Both the position numbers and the translations under genes were made by a program. The notes below the pieces were generated by a model, which saw nothing but the letters and a program-made list of their open reading frames with translations, was not told where the DNA came from and did no database searches. DNA of 64,000 bases from Armillaria gallica (taxonomy: Eukaryota; Basidiomycota; Agaricomycetes; Agaricales; Physalacriaceae): NCBI GenBank assembly GCA_037576215.1, contig JBANDB010000008.1, forward strand, positions 3,596,001 to 3,660,000, given 5' to 3'. Of this stretch, positions 12,646-25,469 are shown one piece after another; the first letter of the stretch is position 1; every line of letters begins with the position of its first letter.

Positions 12646-13203
12646 TGCATATTGTGATTCTAGTTTCGCACTTCCTATCCTCTCTTGCACTTTACCAATT
12701 GCCATCTGTCCGATGAAGACTGAAACTTGAAATCTCTGCTGGTCCTTGGTATCTGTTTATCCTCGGAACACAATGCGGAGGACAATATAGCCGGGAGAGC
12801 GTACTAGTCAAACCTTTTATTTAAACTTTTGACAATCAGGAATTCGTTAACTACAAGCAAGTATTAAGTTTTTCAGCTACTTCAAAAAACAAACAAAAAC
12901 TGAAAGACGGCGCTGATCTTCCATAACGTGAAATAGTACGTCCACACAGCTCTTAAGTACTTGAGTCGTCACGCGTCAAGTTTGAAGCTAAAGCTTGAAG
13001 CTTGAAGACCTGGGTCCGACTGACTCAGATGCGGTAGATCTTATCGGAATGTCATTATCAACTTCCTCATTTATATCCCGGATCTTTGCCCACGGCCACC
13101 ATCTCGGAAATTGGAATTTCGGCAGGAGCTCCTACGGGATTCCAGGAAGGCATATATAGAGCCTTTAGCAATCGGGCAATCAGCCTGCCCATCGACCATC
13201 GTT
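12646..13203. other. Intergenic region SEC63 to HODM gene
   Basis: This is the SEC63 3' region and the promoter of the following gene. It contains a short imperfect direct repeat of the GAAGCTTGAAGCTTGAAG type near 12990-13008 and a TGACTCA element at 13021. There is no gene-sized open frame. Confidence 0.5.
13021..13027 (+). promoter_or_regulatory. Gcn4/AP-1-type TGACTCA site
   Basis: There is a perfect TGACTCA 177 bp upstream of the HODM-like gene start. Fungal Gcn4/CpcA bZIP factors bind this heptamer. One copy in a fungal promoter is suggestive only, as chance occurrence is common. Confidence 0.35.
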
Positions 13204-14943
13204 ATGGGTGACCGTCCTTTCTCCTTTCTAGGCGACCAATTACCCAAGTTCCTCACTCCAAAGTCCGCGATCGTGATTCTTCTCGTTATAGTCGTATCTT
13301 TGGCTTTGAAATTGCAAAAACGGAGGCCTTCTTTAGCAGCAGATTCTACGAAAGCGAGCTCCAAAGCTGCAGATGTTAGGGAAGAACGCGTTCCTGGAGG
13401 TGCATTCCTCTTCATTAATCATTAGTGATCCCAAGAAAGATTTCCAATTAACGTTCTGCGCAGATTGGACACCAAGAGTCTTCCAATATCCATCTGTCCC
13501 GCCGTGCCCGCTCGATCTACTTGACATCAAACCGATTCCTTATAGGCCTTTCAGATGGGGTCAATATCAGTAAGTCCATGACCCTATTTTACCCATAAGT
13601 ACTGGAAAAATCATCTATACAAGCGTCACAATGGGCACACGTAGTATGCCTTGGGAGGATTGGATCGAAGTACATAGATTTCCTATTCAGCCGTCCCGGA
13701 GCTAACGTCCTGCCCTACCATGTAGATCGATAATACATACGCCAGGTATCAACGCATCAGGGAGCATCGAATAAACACAAAAGGCGACGATGTTCTGCGC
13801 CTCCTTCCTGCGAGTCCAGGTGTGAAATCTGGGTACGACGCAGGCAAGCGTTTCCCCTCGTCGATGTTTGCTTGTTCTTGACCATGGCTCCTCAGCAATC
13901 GAACTGGTTCACGAACTAGCCGAATACCTGCATGAAAGATACCCAACCTCCTTCCATGTTACACGGACGAGTGAATCCTCCCAGAGTCCTATCAAAGCTA
14001 TCTATGTCGTTCCGACTGACACCAGTTATGACCTCCCGCCTCCCCTTCTCTTGGGCGGCAAGGAAGCCCCATTGCTTCTTCGTAGCGTAGGGACGGATGA
14101 AGCTGAAAAGGCCATGAAAATCGCTGCTTTGTTGGCACAAGATGATCTGGCTATCATGGTAGAAGGTCAGAAGGGGCTGATATGACTTTTCCACGCCCTG
14201 ACGAAAGGTGTCGATAGGCTCTGACGACCGGTATTACTTCCAAGGAGGGGCGATTTGTGTTGCAGGTCTGCACATTTCCACTGCTGCCCAATCACATAGC
14301 TGAACGCCGGACACAGGTAATTGGCGGTTGCAAGACAAGATAGGCCTAGCGATGGAAGACATACATGTCACCGTTCCTCAATGTGAGGAGCCTCGTTCTT
14401 TTTCACAGCAAGCCGCCTGACAATAAAACAGATCGCGAAAAACTGCACGTCAGTCTGACACGATTTTTCCGTCGCCTTCCTGTCGACAAGCCGGTTATTC
14501 GTAACAATTATTCCATCCAAATTGTGCCGCCCACATATAATGGAGATGGCCTCGTAGATCCGGAGGAGCTGGCTTGGTCCTCAGTTTTAAACGGGCCAGA
14601 GACAGAATTCGAACACAGGCATGGCAGACAGACGCAGCCTCCACTGGTGACGCCTGAAACCCTCAGATTACGGACGGAGCGGCAGACTCTTCGAAGGCTG
14701 CCACTGTCTGGTGCAATAGTCTTTGGTATTCGGACATACGTCATTCCGATAGAGACGTTGGCCAAAGAGTCTGCTGTCCCTGGAAGAATGGCCAGCGCTG
14801 TGAGGGGATGGCCGGAGAGCGTGAGGACATACAAAGCAGGATCGATATATCAGGATGTTCTGCTGGAATACTTGGACAAATGTGCACAGGAACAAGAAGA
14901 GAGGGGAATAGTAGAGGATCTGACGAGAAAGTATCCGTTCTGA
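13204..14943 (+). CDS. Membrane-anchored HODM/DUF3445 family protein
   Basis: This belongs to the heme-dependent oxidative N-demethylase family (PF11927, formerly DUF3445), whose bacterial members demethylate dimethylamine and release formaldehyde. An N-terminal membrane anchor (AIVILLVIVVSLAL) precedes the domain. Splicing restores the family: VPGDWTPRVFQYPSVPPCP (intron 13400-13463), YHVTMGTRSMPWEDWIEID, LPASPAIELVHELAEYLHER, GGAICVAGNWRLQDKIGLAM, VPQYREKLHVSLTRFFRRLP, then RLRTERQTLRRLPLSGAIVF near the C-terminus. Seven introns are used, all GT-AG. The substrate of the fungal members is not known to me. It looks intact. Confidence 0.82.
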
Positions 14944-15108
14944 CGACGGTTAGAACTTGTAGAGAAAGTTGTACATTTTGGCGATACTGGAGCAGAATCC
15001 GAGGCCACCTTGCTTATGCTCTTCAGAACCGAGCTACTGATTCATGGAACACACACAGAAGCCCAAAATTTGGCCTTAATCCAAAGATAAGGTGGCGTTA
15101 CAAAGATG
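14944..15108. other. Convergent spacer, HODM gene / uL14m
   Basis: These 165 bp separate the two convergent stop codons and must hold both 3' ends. No structured element stands out. Confidence 0.5.
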
Positions 15109-15608
15109 CTACACAACCTGCGAAAAATGAGAAAAACAGCATATACAAAGGCAAAAGACGTACCCTGGGTGCCAGACTGACGATTTTACCCCACCCCTTC
15201 ATTCGTAGATCTGCACTCACGACTCCACCAATACGTGTTCCCAGCATTTCCTTCTTGTTGTTCAGTAGAACTGCGGCATTATCGTCGAAGCGAACGATTC
15301 GACCATCTGGCCGTCGCACCGGTTTTCTTGTCCGTACAATAACAGCACGTCGCACGTCTCCTCTTCGGACTTTGATAGCAGTCAAAGACGCCTGCGCCGC
15401 TGCAGTGACTGGCCGCGCACTCTGGACAACGCATACAATCTCGTCACCGACAGATCCCCATCCGTTGTTGACTTTGTTTTTCAGGACATTGACGCATTCA
15501 ACAATGAGAGCCCCCGAGTTGTCGATCACCTATTATTCGTTTATTATCAGAGAACGATAAAAGAAAGAAGAAAAGACTCACATTGAGAGTGCTCTTCAGG
15601 CCAATCAT
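15109..15608 (-). CDS. MRPL38: Mitochondrial ribosomal protein uL14m
   Basis: This is the mitochondrial large-subunit protein of the L14 family (yeast Mrpl38). The product is MIGLKSTLN joined to [18 protein letters not shown], then [40 protein letters not shown] and a C-terminus [13 protein letters not shown]. Two introns are needed: one right after the ninth codon, and one at 15118-15163 (46 bp) that restores the terminal VV and stop; without the latter the frame runs into meaningless sequence. Length is about 130 residues, normal for the family. No cleavable presequence is evident, as in yeast. Confidence 0.93.
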
Positions 15609-16024
15609 CGCGTCGACTGGAAAAGAAGTCGAAATTTGAATTTCGGCCGAACTAGGCCGGCACATGCCAAGTAATCAGGCCAAGTGAAACTCTCCGGTTA
15701 CCAAGTACCTCAACGGATACTCTTGGCTGTTCTGAATGCTTGCTTTCCTTTCACCCAAAATGCAGACGGCACTATTCTGGTGCACTCTTTTATGAATCAC
15801 TGGGTATATAATAATTTTTGCTCCGAAAACGAGGAAATTCTGCCGTTAGCTTGGCGCAGATGGAGCGAGCCAGTACTTTTGGAGCAGCATCAGGCGGCAT
15901 CGCGTACAAGTGCTGAAACGAATCACTGCCATATTCAAATCGATGGAGACTCACTCAGCGCCTATCATTATTTACACGTTTCTTACCCTTACCCTACTCT
16001 CTCCTCCTCCTCTCAATCCCCAGG
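15609..16024. promoter_or_regulatory. Divergent promoter, uL14m / membrane protein
   Basis: This is 416 bp between divergent starts. A pyrimidine-rich stretch and CCCCAG directly precede the plus-strand ATG at 16025, so a leader intron ending there is possible. No other gene is visible. Confidence 0.45.
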
Positions 16025-17790
16025 ATGCCTGCTACCGTCGAGTACACCGTTGACGATATTAACCCCATGATTACCTATGAGCCTCCTTCGGAGTGGAGGC
16101 CAGGGAATAAGAGCGCGGACCCTGAGGCATTAAGGCAAGTCAAATTTCATGTTGTTATGCCACCACTGACTTTCATCTGAACAGCTATTCGAATAATGGC
16201 ACGTTTACCCTGTGTAACCAGAATGGCGCAACGGCGACGTTCAAATTCAACGGAACGGGAATAGCTATCTATGGAGCGAAGCGATCCAACCATGGTTGGT
16301 GCCCTCTTTAATGGGTAAACTACAATTAAAAATGAACGTTAACAGGACCTTATTCCGCGACACTGGACGGTGTTATAAATCGCTTCGACGGTTACTCTCA
16401 GAGCAGCATATACAACCAGCCCTTGTTTTCAGCTTCTTCGCTTCAAAATGGCCCCCATACTCTGATTCTAACTAATACGCAAACTGATAGTGACCGCAAT
16501 TACCTCGATGTCGACTATGTCAGTAGTCGCCATTTTGATACGTATTGAGACTTATTTCCTCTATCACAGGTCACATGGAACGTGTCCGTAGGAGAAGACT
16601 CCCGTCCTCCCACAATAACCTACCGAGACGATGACTCGCGGTTCTCATACGGACCATCCGATGGCTGGTCCACGCAAACAAATATTAATGGAGTCCAGGG
16701 TCAGAATGCCCAGTGAGTCCCTCCTTCTAAGCGTCCAACAGATTACCAACGTTTGTTCCTTACCTAGTCAAACTACTCAAGCAAATGCTTCGGTCACACT
16801 GACATTCAACGGAGAGGAAGTACAGATATATGGCCACGTCGGACCAAATGCATCTCCCTATCTCGTGCAGGTGGATAACAACACGGTCGGAACTTTCAAC
16901 GGTACCAAGTGGAATCAGTTTTATGGTGTAAGACTATACGAAACATCAAATCTCGGGCCCGGGGAACACACAGTAACCCTTATGAACACGCCAGCTGGCA
17001 CAGCACAAAGCCTCTCGATAGCCTCCGCAGTGGTCACAGATAATACAACGGATGGTTCTTCCGATACATCAAGGTGAGAGGACTCCATTCGCGCTGTGTA
17101 CTCAACAGTTCATTGTATCCATGCAGTTTAAGCAGTGGTGCTATCGCAGGTATAGTGGTTGGCGCGGTCGTCGGCCTGACTGCTCTTGCCTTGATCATCT
17201 TCTTCTGGCGACGGAGAAAAAACAACAAAAATAGCGACAATACGTCTAGTCCTGTGGATATGCGGGCGGCCGTAATGGAACCATTCGTGCCAAGCTTGGC
17301 TGGCACAGGCTCTAGCCCAGAAGGACTTGCCACAAACGCTAATGCGTCAGCCCTCCGCGCGCGGAAAGATTCTACAACTCTGACGAGTCCGTGGTCTTCA
17401 GTGCGTCTTTTCCCAGCCTCTCCATTCATGCTACTGACAAGCGTATAGTCTACACCCTCTTCGGCAGACGGATCTGGGCGTCGCAACCCGTCCGTAGCAC
17501 CGTTCATGCTTGCATCTCCCAGTGCTGACGACTCACATATTCCAATATCGTCGTCGTATTCTACTCCGCTGTCGACATCACAATCTCAGCCGCGGTCCAG
17601 GAAAGGCCAACCTATGGTTCTCTCGGCCTCTGCAAATCAGTCCCTGCAACATCTTCCCGCCGAGGAGCTTCGGTCTACGCGCATGGTTGTTGAAGGCAGG
17701 GAGCAGGACTTTGGGCCTGTGCCGACGACCGAGGATGTGCTTCCTCCGAACTATGATCAGGCAGTAGAACCATTTCATCAACGGTCATAA
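16025..17790 (+). CDS. Single-pass membrane protein with two beta-sandwich-like ectodomains
   Basis: This is a basidiomycete-type cell-surface protein of unknown role. The ectodomain has two similar repeats, each with a tract like GTFTLCNQNGATATFKFNGT or ASVTLTFNGEEVQIYGHVGP followed by DGVINRFDGY or VDNNTVGTFNGT and ending in GPHTLILTN or GEHTVTLMN. This resembles duplicated jelly-roll modules. Many N-x-S/T sites are present. One transmembrane helix (AGIVVGAVVGLTALALIIFF) is followed by RRRKNNKN, so the tail is cytosolic. The tail is Ser/Pro-rich and disordered. No classical signal peptide is seen at the N-terminus. About five short introns. Similar glycoproteins are common in mushrooms, with no assigned function that I know. 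Confidence 0.78.
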
Positions 17791-18308
17791 CGTATAAGTT
17801 TCATTCGCGGTCATTCCTTACTTATCAACGTCACTCGTTCTCTTGATACCTTCCGATTATCCCAGTGATTAACATATCATTTTACATATACCTTTTGTAC
17901 GGTCGACTCTCCATATCGCATTCTGGAAATTGCACAGGCTTGCTTCCCAGGCGACAATTCACTCGCTTTCTGTGTCGTCTAGATAGTGCACACCGAAACT
18001 GTTGCGGACCGAGTCGCACCGAGTGAGTTTCTTGATTGAGAAAATTCCTTCAAATCGACACCATCTGTCTTGCAGTAGACGTTCTCAAATCTCTCCAGTT
18101 ACGACGGCGAAGAGGACTTGGTGTGTGGCCTAGCGTATTCGACGCTGTAGCATAAGATGCGTCTTGAGAGAAACAAGAGCCCATCCCGCGTACATGATGG
18201 TGCCCACATGTGTAGCTGATGTGTGCCTACATTGGCTTGTATAATTCCATTGTAGATCGTAATCCTTATCCGCACATGTACAAGATCGTCAAACATAAAA
18301 CGCGTCAA
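17791..18308. other. Convergent spacer, membrane protein / ACBP gene
   Basis: About 520 bp between two convergent stops. Stop-rich in all frames; no repeat or gene is recognised. Confidence 0.45.
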
Positions 18309-19937
18309 CTAGACGCCTGTATCCACCATAGTCCTATGCTTGGTCCCGAGTATAGCATTCCACAGGACAACCAGCGCAGCATAGACTTCCCTTCTCCTCA
18401 CGCCGCTCTTCTTCCACAGGATCCTCATAAAAGCAAGGACACATAATAAGAAAGACGCGTCCAGACACAGACGTCGTAGAATTATTGCAGAGGGTGACCT
18501 ATTCTCATTCTTGGAGAAGAACTTTGCAAGCTCACGAAGCTGCTCGACCCCTCTAGAGATAGGATTCAACACCAAAGACCACATCCCCAAATCATCAAAG
18601 TCCCATTCTGGGCCTGTGCCTGGACTCCTGCCCCGAGGCCCCGCCCAACTGGGGCTGAGTCTACGTCCCCCAAGAGATGAATGAGATCGAGAACTCGGCA
18701 GGTAGATAGATTCGATGGACTCGATGCGTTCCCCCATGGCAGCCAACTGGGCCTGCACGTTTTCGACAGCACGCTCGAGTGTAGGCCGCGTTGCAGGTCT
18801 CACCGGTACGTAGGGTCCAAACTGTGACATGAGGATAGGTTGTGATTGCCCGCGGTATTGAGGGTGGGAGGGGTATATATGTGGGGAGCCAGTCACTTCG
18901 TTACGAGACGACTGGGAAAATTGGCTCGTGGGATATACAGACGACGGCGCCGGGGTTGGGGAGTCGCCGAAAGCAGATGGAGTTTCGAAGCCGGGTAAGG
19001 GTTGGGTTACAGGGACGCCGCCGTGAGCAGGAGGAGGGGACATTGCAAGGGATCCAGTCATGGGTGTTCGGTACCGACGGGAGGATTGAGAGGATTGGGG
19101 TCGATTTGGCTGAGGCATCTCTATTTGCTCGGGAGTTAAGTTGGGAAGTTCGCCAGCTTCGTCGGTGCTAGACTCTGCTTCGGAACCAGAATCTGTTTGA
19201 TCTCGCTGTTGGCTATGGACCGAATGTGGTTGAATTTGATGAATGTAAGGTGATCCGCGAACTTCGTCTGAAGCAGTAGAACTGGACGAAGACGACGCCC
19301 GGGATCTTGACATGGTTCCTACATGAAACAGAATAAGTGTCTTGGAAACTGAATCCGTGAGGAATGCTAACCACTCATAACAAGATTGAAAGGATCGCCA
19401 CCATACGCCTCGAGTTCCTCGACAAGGCTCTTTGCAACTGTTTTGTCAGAATACTTGCGCAAAACCTACACGAGTCAGGATAATACAAGGGTACAAAACC
19501 AATATGGCATACCTTGAGAAGGGCGTCCACATACAGCCACTTGGCCTCGTACGAATCCAGATCTTTGTGTTTAGCCCAGGCATCCCTGCATTTTCCGGCC
19601 GATGAGCAATGGATCGCAATGAGAGTACAGTGGCGCCGACCATTTTGCACGCCCCAACATGTCCCACATTGCTGGTCGCGGTGACTTGACATTTCCGACC
19701 GTCGCTGAAAGAACAAGTCAGAATGGATGAATACGCAGTAATAAAATGAGCACCTTGCTTGTACAAGCTAATAAAACGGATGTCAGAAGAACGATAAGGT
19801 AATAGGCCATGGTTTTTTTACCTGTACATTGTCAGTTTCTCCTCATAGTCCGTTTGGATGGGGCCAGTCTTGGGCAATCCCTGGACAATCTCAACTGCAC
19901 GGTCAAACTGGGCATCAATGAGCTCGTTGGATGACAT
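18309..19937 (-). CDS. Acyl-CoA-binding protein with C-terminal membrane anchor
   Basis: The N-terminal 90 residues form an ACBP domain: DAQFDRAVEIVQGLPKTGPI, LTMYSLYKQATVGNVKSPRP, MWDMLGRAKW, AWAKHKDLDSYEAKWLYVDA, then VLRKYSDKTVAKSLVEELE. It binds long-chain acyl-CoA. A long Ser/Pro/Gln-rich linker follows, then a short coiled segment (VENVQAQLAAMGERIESIES) and a C-terminal hydrophobic stretch (LCLDASFLLCVLAFMRILW). This resembles membrane-anchored ACBD4/5-type proteins that tether organelles; the location here is inference. A 14-nt exon at 19754-19767 encodes the LYKQ part and is flanked by introns with good borders. The start at 19937 is 139 bp from the divergent ORC2 start. Confidence 0.87.
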
Positions 19938-20076
19938 GTCGTTGCCCTCCAAGGGCGTAGTGCTCGTTTTCTGGGTGGTGGTAAGGTCGTGGTAGAGCGA
20001 ATGCCGGACCCACGTGAAAGCACAAGGAGCATAGTACACAGGTGCACACTTCTTGCACAGCTTCCATCGCGTCCCC
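19938..20076. promoter_or_regulatory. Divergent promoter, ACBP gene / ORC2
   Basis: Only 139 bp separate the two start codons, so the two leaders and promoters must overlap or abut. No TATA-like motif is seen. Confidence 0.5.
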
Positions 20077-21354
20077 ATGCATCGCGGCTCCGATTCCAGT
20101 GACAGCGAGGACGATGCTCCCTACTCGTCGGGCGCCGAAGACGATGTTGAAGCCGTCCCAGTGACACCCAAATCTGGGAAAAGGAAAGCCCGGGACGACG
20201 AAGTACGGGGACAGGCACTCATCGTACAGACCGCCTTCGACGCGTACTTCACCCACACCGGCTCGCGACCGCAGACATCTGCCAACGTTTTTTCTTCCCT
20301 TATACCACCACTGTCCTCAACAGAATATGCGGAGGCCATTGCCGGCCTCCCAGACCAGCAGCTCAAATCAGTACTCTTGACCGATTCCAAAGCACGAAAC
20401 GCGCTGTTCACCAGGATTGTACGCGAGCTGAAAGAAGGCTTCAACGTACTCTGCTACGGGTATGGCTCCAAACGGAACCTGCTGAACCAATTCGCTGTCG
20501 AGCGATGTTCCAAAGTGGGACACGTCGTCGTAGCCAACGGTTTTCAGCCCAATTTCAGTATCAAAGATTTACTCAATTCGATCGAAGCCATTCCTGGTGT
20601 CCTCTCTATTCCTGAATCCTCTACCGCTATCGAGAGCCAGGCGCGGCGGATATCTACGTTCTTCTCCCAGCCATCACAAAAACGACCGCTTTTCATCACC
20701 ATTCATAATATCGATTCTCCCAGCCTTCGCGCCACCAAGTCCAAGGCTTGTCTCGCCCTCCTGGCCTCGAATCCTCGCATTCATATCGTGGCATCCGTAG
20801 ACCATATCAATTCGCCACTTATATGGTCTTCCAGTGAGGCATCCTCTCGAGGAGACGGGGGCTTCACATGGCTATGGCACGACATGACCACCCTCGCTCC
20901 GTATGATTTCGAGCTAGCCTATGCTGATCGCTCCTCGATATCCGGGGCACACGGAGGTGGGCCTCGTAAACAACGCGACGTAGGAGGCTCGGGCGCCCCA
21001 AACCCCGCGAACATGTCAGAGACGGCTGCTATCCATGTGTTAGCGTCTGTTACACAAAAAGCCAAGAAGCTGTTTGTGCTTATGGCTCAGAAGCAGCTGG
21101 ATGCTGTGGAGGAAGCTGGCGGCCTACCGGGGAATGACATGCAACCGTTCGCGATAGGATATGGGATGTTATTCAATGCTGCTCGTGATGAGTTCATCGC
21201 GACGAATGATACGGCCTTGCGATCGTTACTTGGAGAGTTCAGGGACCATAATCTGATTCTAGGTGAGCAAAGCACCTCGGGTACGGAGATGCTATGGATA
21301 CCACTACGGAAAGAGAGGTTGGCCAATGTCCTTCACTCAATACAGGTAGAATGA
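20077..21354 (+). CDS. ORC2: Origin recognition complex subunit 2
   Basis: Orc2 is a core subunit of the six-protein complex that marks replication origins. After a short acidic N-terminus (DSSDSEDDAPYSSGAEDD) comes the Orc2 AAA-like region: LFTRIVRELKEGFNVLCYGY, then GSKRNLLNQF (degenerate Walker A, as usual for Orc2), VVANGFQPNFSIKDLLNSIE, ITIHNIDSPSLR and HIVASVDHINSPLIW with LWHDMTTLAPYDFE. The C-terminal winged helix includes LFVLMAQKQLD. Single exon of about 426 residues. The N-terminal disordered part is short compared with many fungal Orc2 proteins. An in-frame ATG at 20053 is an alternative start. Confidence 0.95.
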   Translation: MHRGSDSSDSEDDAPYSSGAEDDVEAVPVTPKSGKRKARDDEVRGQALIVQTAFDAYFTHTGSRPQTSANVFSSLIPPLSSTEYAEAIAGLPDQQLKSVLLTDSKARNALFTRIVRELKEGFNVLCYGYGSKRNLLNQFAVERCSKVGHVVVANGFQPNFSIKDLLNSIEAIPGVLSIPESSTAIESQARRISTFFSQPSQKRPLFITIHNIDSPSLRATKSKACLALLASNPRIHIVASVDHINSPLIWSSSEASSRGDGGFTWLWHDMTTLAPYDFELAYADRSSISGAHGGGPRKQRDVGGSGAPNPANMSETAAIHVLASVTQKAKKLFVLMAQKQLDAVEEAGGLPGNDMQPFAIGYGMLFNAARDEFIATNDTALRSLLGEFRDHNLILGEQSTSGTEMLWIPLRKERLANVLHSIQVE

Positions 21355-21453
21355 AGCAGCATTCTTAAAAGTACGTTGAAACTTGTTGTATACAATTGTA
21401 TTCGATGATTCATACATACTAATACATTTACATCGTAAGTCTTATTGTGTTTC
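21355..21453. other. Convergent spacer, ORC2 / SFA1
   Basis: The convergent stops are 99 bp apart, so the 3' untranslated regions very probably overlap. The spacer is AT-rich with several TACATA-type elements. Confidence 0.5.
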
Positions 21454-23508
<2,055 letters not shown>

Positions 23509-24165
23509 ATGTCCTTTACAAATCTATACTACAAGAGGGTACGTTATCTTTGTCATCTCTATCTGCAGCTGTATGCATAGCTGACTCCAGACCACAGGGA
23601 CACCCAAAGCTTGCTTCATCTGCTACAAGCCAACCACGACCTGCCTAGCCACCATCAATGCTGTTGACTTTCTTTACACATGCCCCACCCATCTTACCGA
23701 CAGAGGCTTTGCTTCACCTATACAAGAAGAACCCGCTAAACCAGCTCTAGGCGATGATGAGATCGCAAAGGTGAAGGAGGAATGGGAGGAGAAACAGAAG
23801 AGGAAGGCAGAGCAAGAGAAGGAAAAGGAAAAGGAAAAGGAAAAGGAAAAAGACAAAGATAAGGAGGATAAGGAGAAAGATAAGGATGATGACAAGGACA
23901 AGAAGGAGAAGAAATCAACACCACCCAAGTCATCACATTCCTCGGTTTCACCCCCTTCGACGCCTAAATCATCGCCAGCTCATCAGCGCTATGCTCTACA
24001 TAGGGACATTTTTGCCAGTACGTGATATTACTGGCTTGGACACCGTATTACTCACTGAAATCGTCAATAGTGCGACAGACTGAGCATCGTAGGCGTAGAC
24101 AGGCCGCGCAAGCGAAGGATCTAGCGCCTCGCTTCCCGGGTGCACCCCGAGGAGGGTTAGCATAG
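23509..24165 (+). CDS. VFA1: Vps4-associated protein 1 (Vfa1)
   Basis: Vfa1 is a small endosomal protein that binds the ESCRT ATPase Vps4 through its C-terminus. The first exon reads [10 protein letters not shown]; the next carries the zinc-binding-like motif [15 protein letters not shown], then [17 protein letters not shown] highly charged Lys/Glu/Asp coil follows (purine repeat at 23821-23850), then a Ser/Pro linker. The last exon, joined as [16 protein letters not shown], ends [13 protein letters not shown]. The N-terminal C-x2-C pair and C-terminal basic segment match the family. There are two introns. Confidence 0.88.
23821..23850 (+). repeat. GGAAAA hexamer repeat inside VFA1
   Basis: Five tandem GGAAAA units encode an alternating Lys/Glu stretch in the charged coil of Vfa1. 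Being a multiple of three and six, unit gain or loss keeps the frame; length polymorphism between strains would be expected. Confidence 0.85.
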
Positions 24166-24375
24166 CCGGCGGTAAATACTGTTCAGTTATTCTGCGATCC
24201 GGGCATCCGGTGTACTTATCCATGATATCAACTTGCTTTGAATATATCGTGTACATATATATTGTAAGATCCAAAACTGTCTTAGCCTGCCACATGATTG
24301 ACAATTCAATGCGGATCCAGGTTCCCTACTCCCAGATCCTTGACTTAGACTTCGACCACCAAGAGCGTTAGCATC

Positions 24376-25469
24376 ATGCCCAAAGCTTCCAAGGAGTTCG
24401 TTTACCCAGACGGGGCAGAAGAAATTGTAAGTTGCAATCATGTCAACTTCCTTAGTTGTCTCATCTTCCTCTAGTTACGCAGCGACGCCACAAAGAGGTA
24501 CAGTGTGAAGCCCGTTGACCTTGACACACTGCGTCCGATTCGCTCAGAGAGGGGTTATATGAATGCGCTTGTGAGGTATTATGATATCCGGGACGTCGAG
24601 GCCCTGGAGTGACAACGCTTGAAGCAGGATCCGCCGTTGTCAAAGGCGCATACCTCGCCGAAGAAGACCGTGAAAAAGAAAGGGGGAAAGATATCAAGAA
24701 TGAAGGCTATGAAAGATTTTAATGTGAGTGTATTTCGCTCTTGGCTGAAATGGAAACTGATGGGACGCGGACTGGGAACAGCTCGATAATGCACAGATGG
24801 ATCAGATCAAGCCGAGAGATGTGAAGGATAGCCCGACGAAGAGGGATGCACACCGGAAGGTTTTCTGGTATAATTTGGTAGACGTACAGGTGAAGGACTC
24901 TCTTTAATCTTTGATTTAAATCTCACTTCGAGAAGAATTTAGCACAGGAAGTTCATTCTACTACTCCTGGGGGACAAAAAAGCTCTGACAGCAAGAAAAG
25001 GAGCACAAATTTGCCGGTGAGCCTGTCTTCTGACATGAAGAGTGCTGAAACTGGATTTAGCTAACCATCGCAAAAGGCTCATGCATCCTCCTCGTCTACC
25101 AGTACCTCGAAGGGAAAAATGAAGGTCAAGGAAGACTCGGACGACGAGATCATTATCCTTTCCGAGTCTCCGAGCCGGGACAAGAAGAACGGAAAATCTC
25201 CAGTGAGGCCAAAATCTGAAGAAGACGACGACGACGAGGTTATCATTGTCTCGGAGTCCATCAAAAAGGCACCCTCCTCTTCGAAGCGGAAGAAATTGCA
25301 TGTCAAGAGGAATTATGATTACGATGGTTACGACGATGATTTGATGATGGATGGTTTGTTTGATGGAATGGCCAAAGACGACGCTGCAGCAATGTGTGAG
25401 TGCTTCCTCTTGCTCAAGTCTATGTTTTCAACTTGAGATTCAATTTCAGTCGCTAGTCTGATGAGATAG
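24376..25469 (+). CDS. Orphan acidic protein with two SUMO-interaction-like motifs
   Basis: I do not recognise the family. The product starts MPKASKEFVYPDGAEEI and, after an intron, continues LRSDATKRYSVKPVDLD. A second intron (near 24569-24622, donor GTGAGG) removes an in-frame TGA and joins MNAL to QDPPLSKAHTSPKKTVKKKG. The C-terminal half is disordered and holds two hydrophobic cores in acidic/Ser context, DDEIIILSES and DDEVIIVSES, the shape of SUMO-interaction motifs. Basic patches KKTVKKKGGK and SSKRKKLHVKR suggest nuclear location. The last short exon gives FASLMR. Function unknown; possibly a SUMO-linked nuclear protein. Confidence 0.62.

Noticed and set aside
14808..15560. 250-codon plus-strand frame
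   Set aside because: Overlaps the HODM gene end and lies antisense to uL14m, both well supported; composition is unprotein-like.
24569..24622. In-frame TGA as a nonsense mutation in the SIM-motif orphan
   Set aside because: A 54 bp intron with donor GTGAGG and acceptor AAG removes it and restores a sensible frame, so I treat it as intronic.
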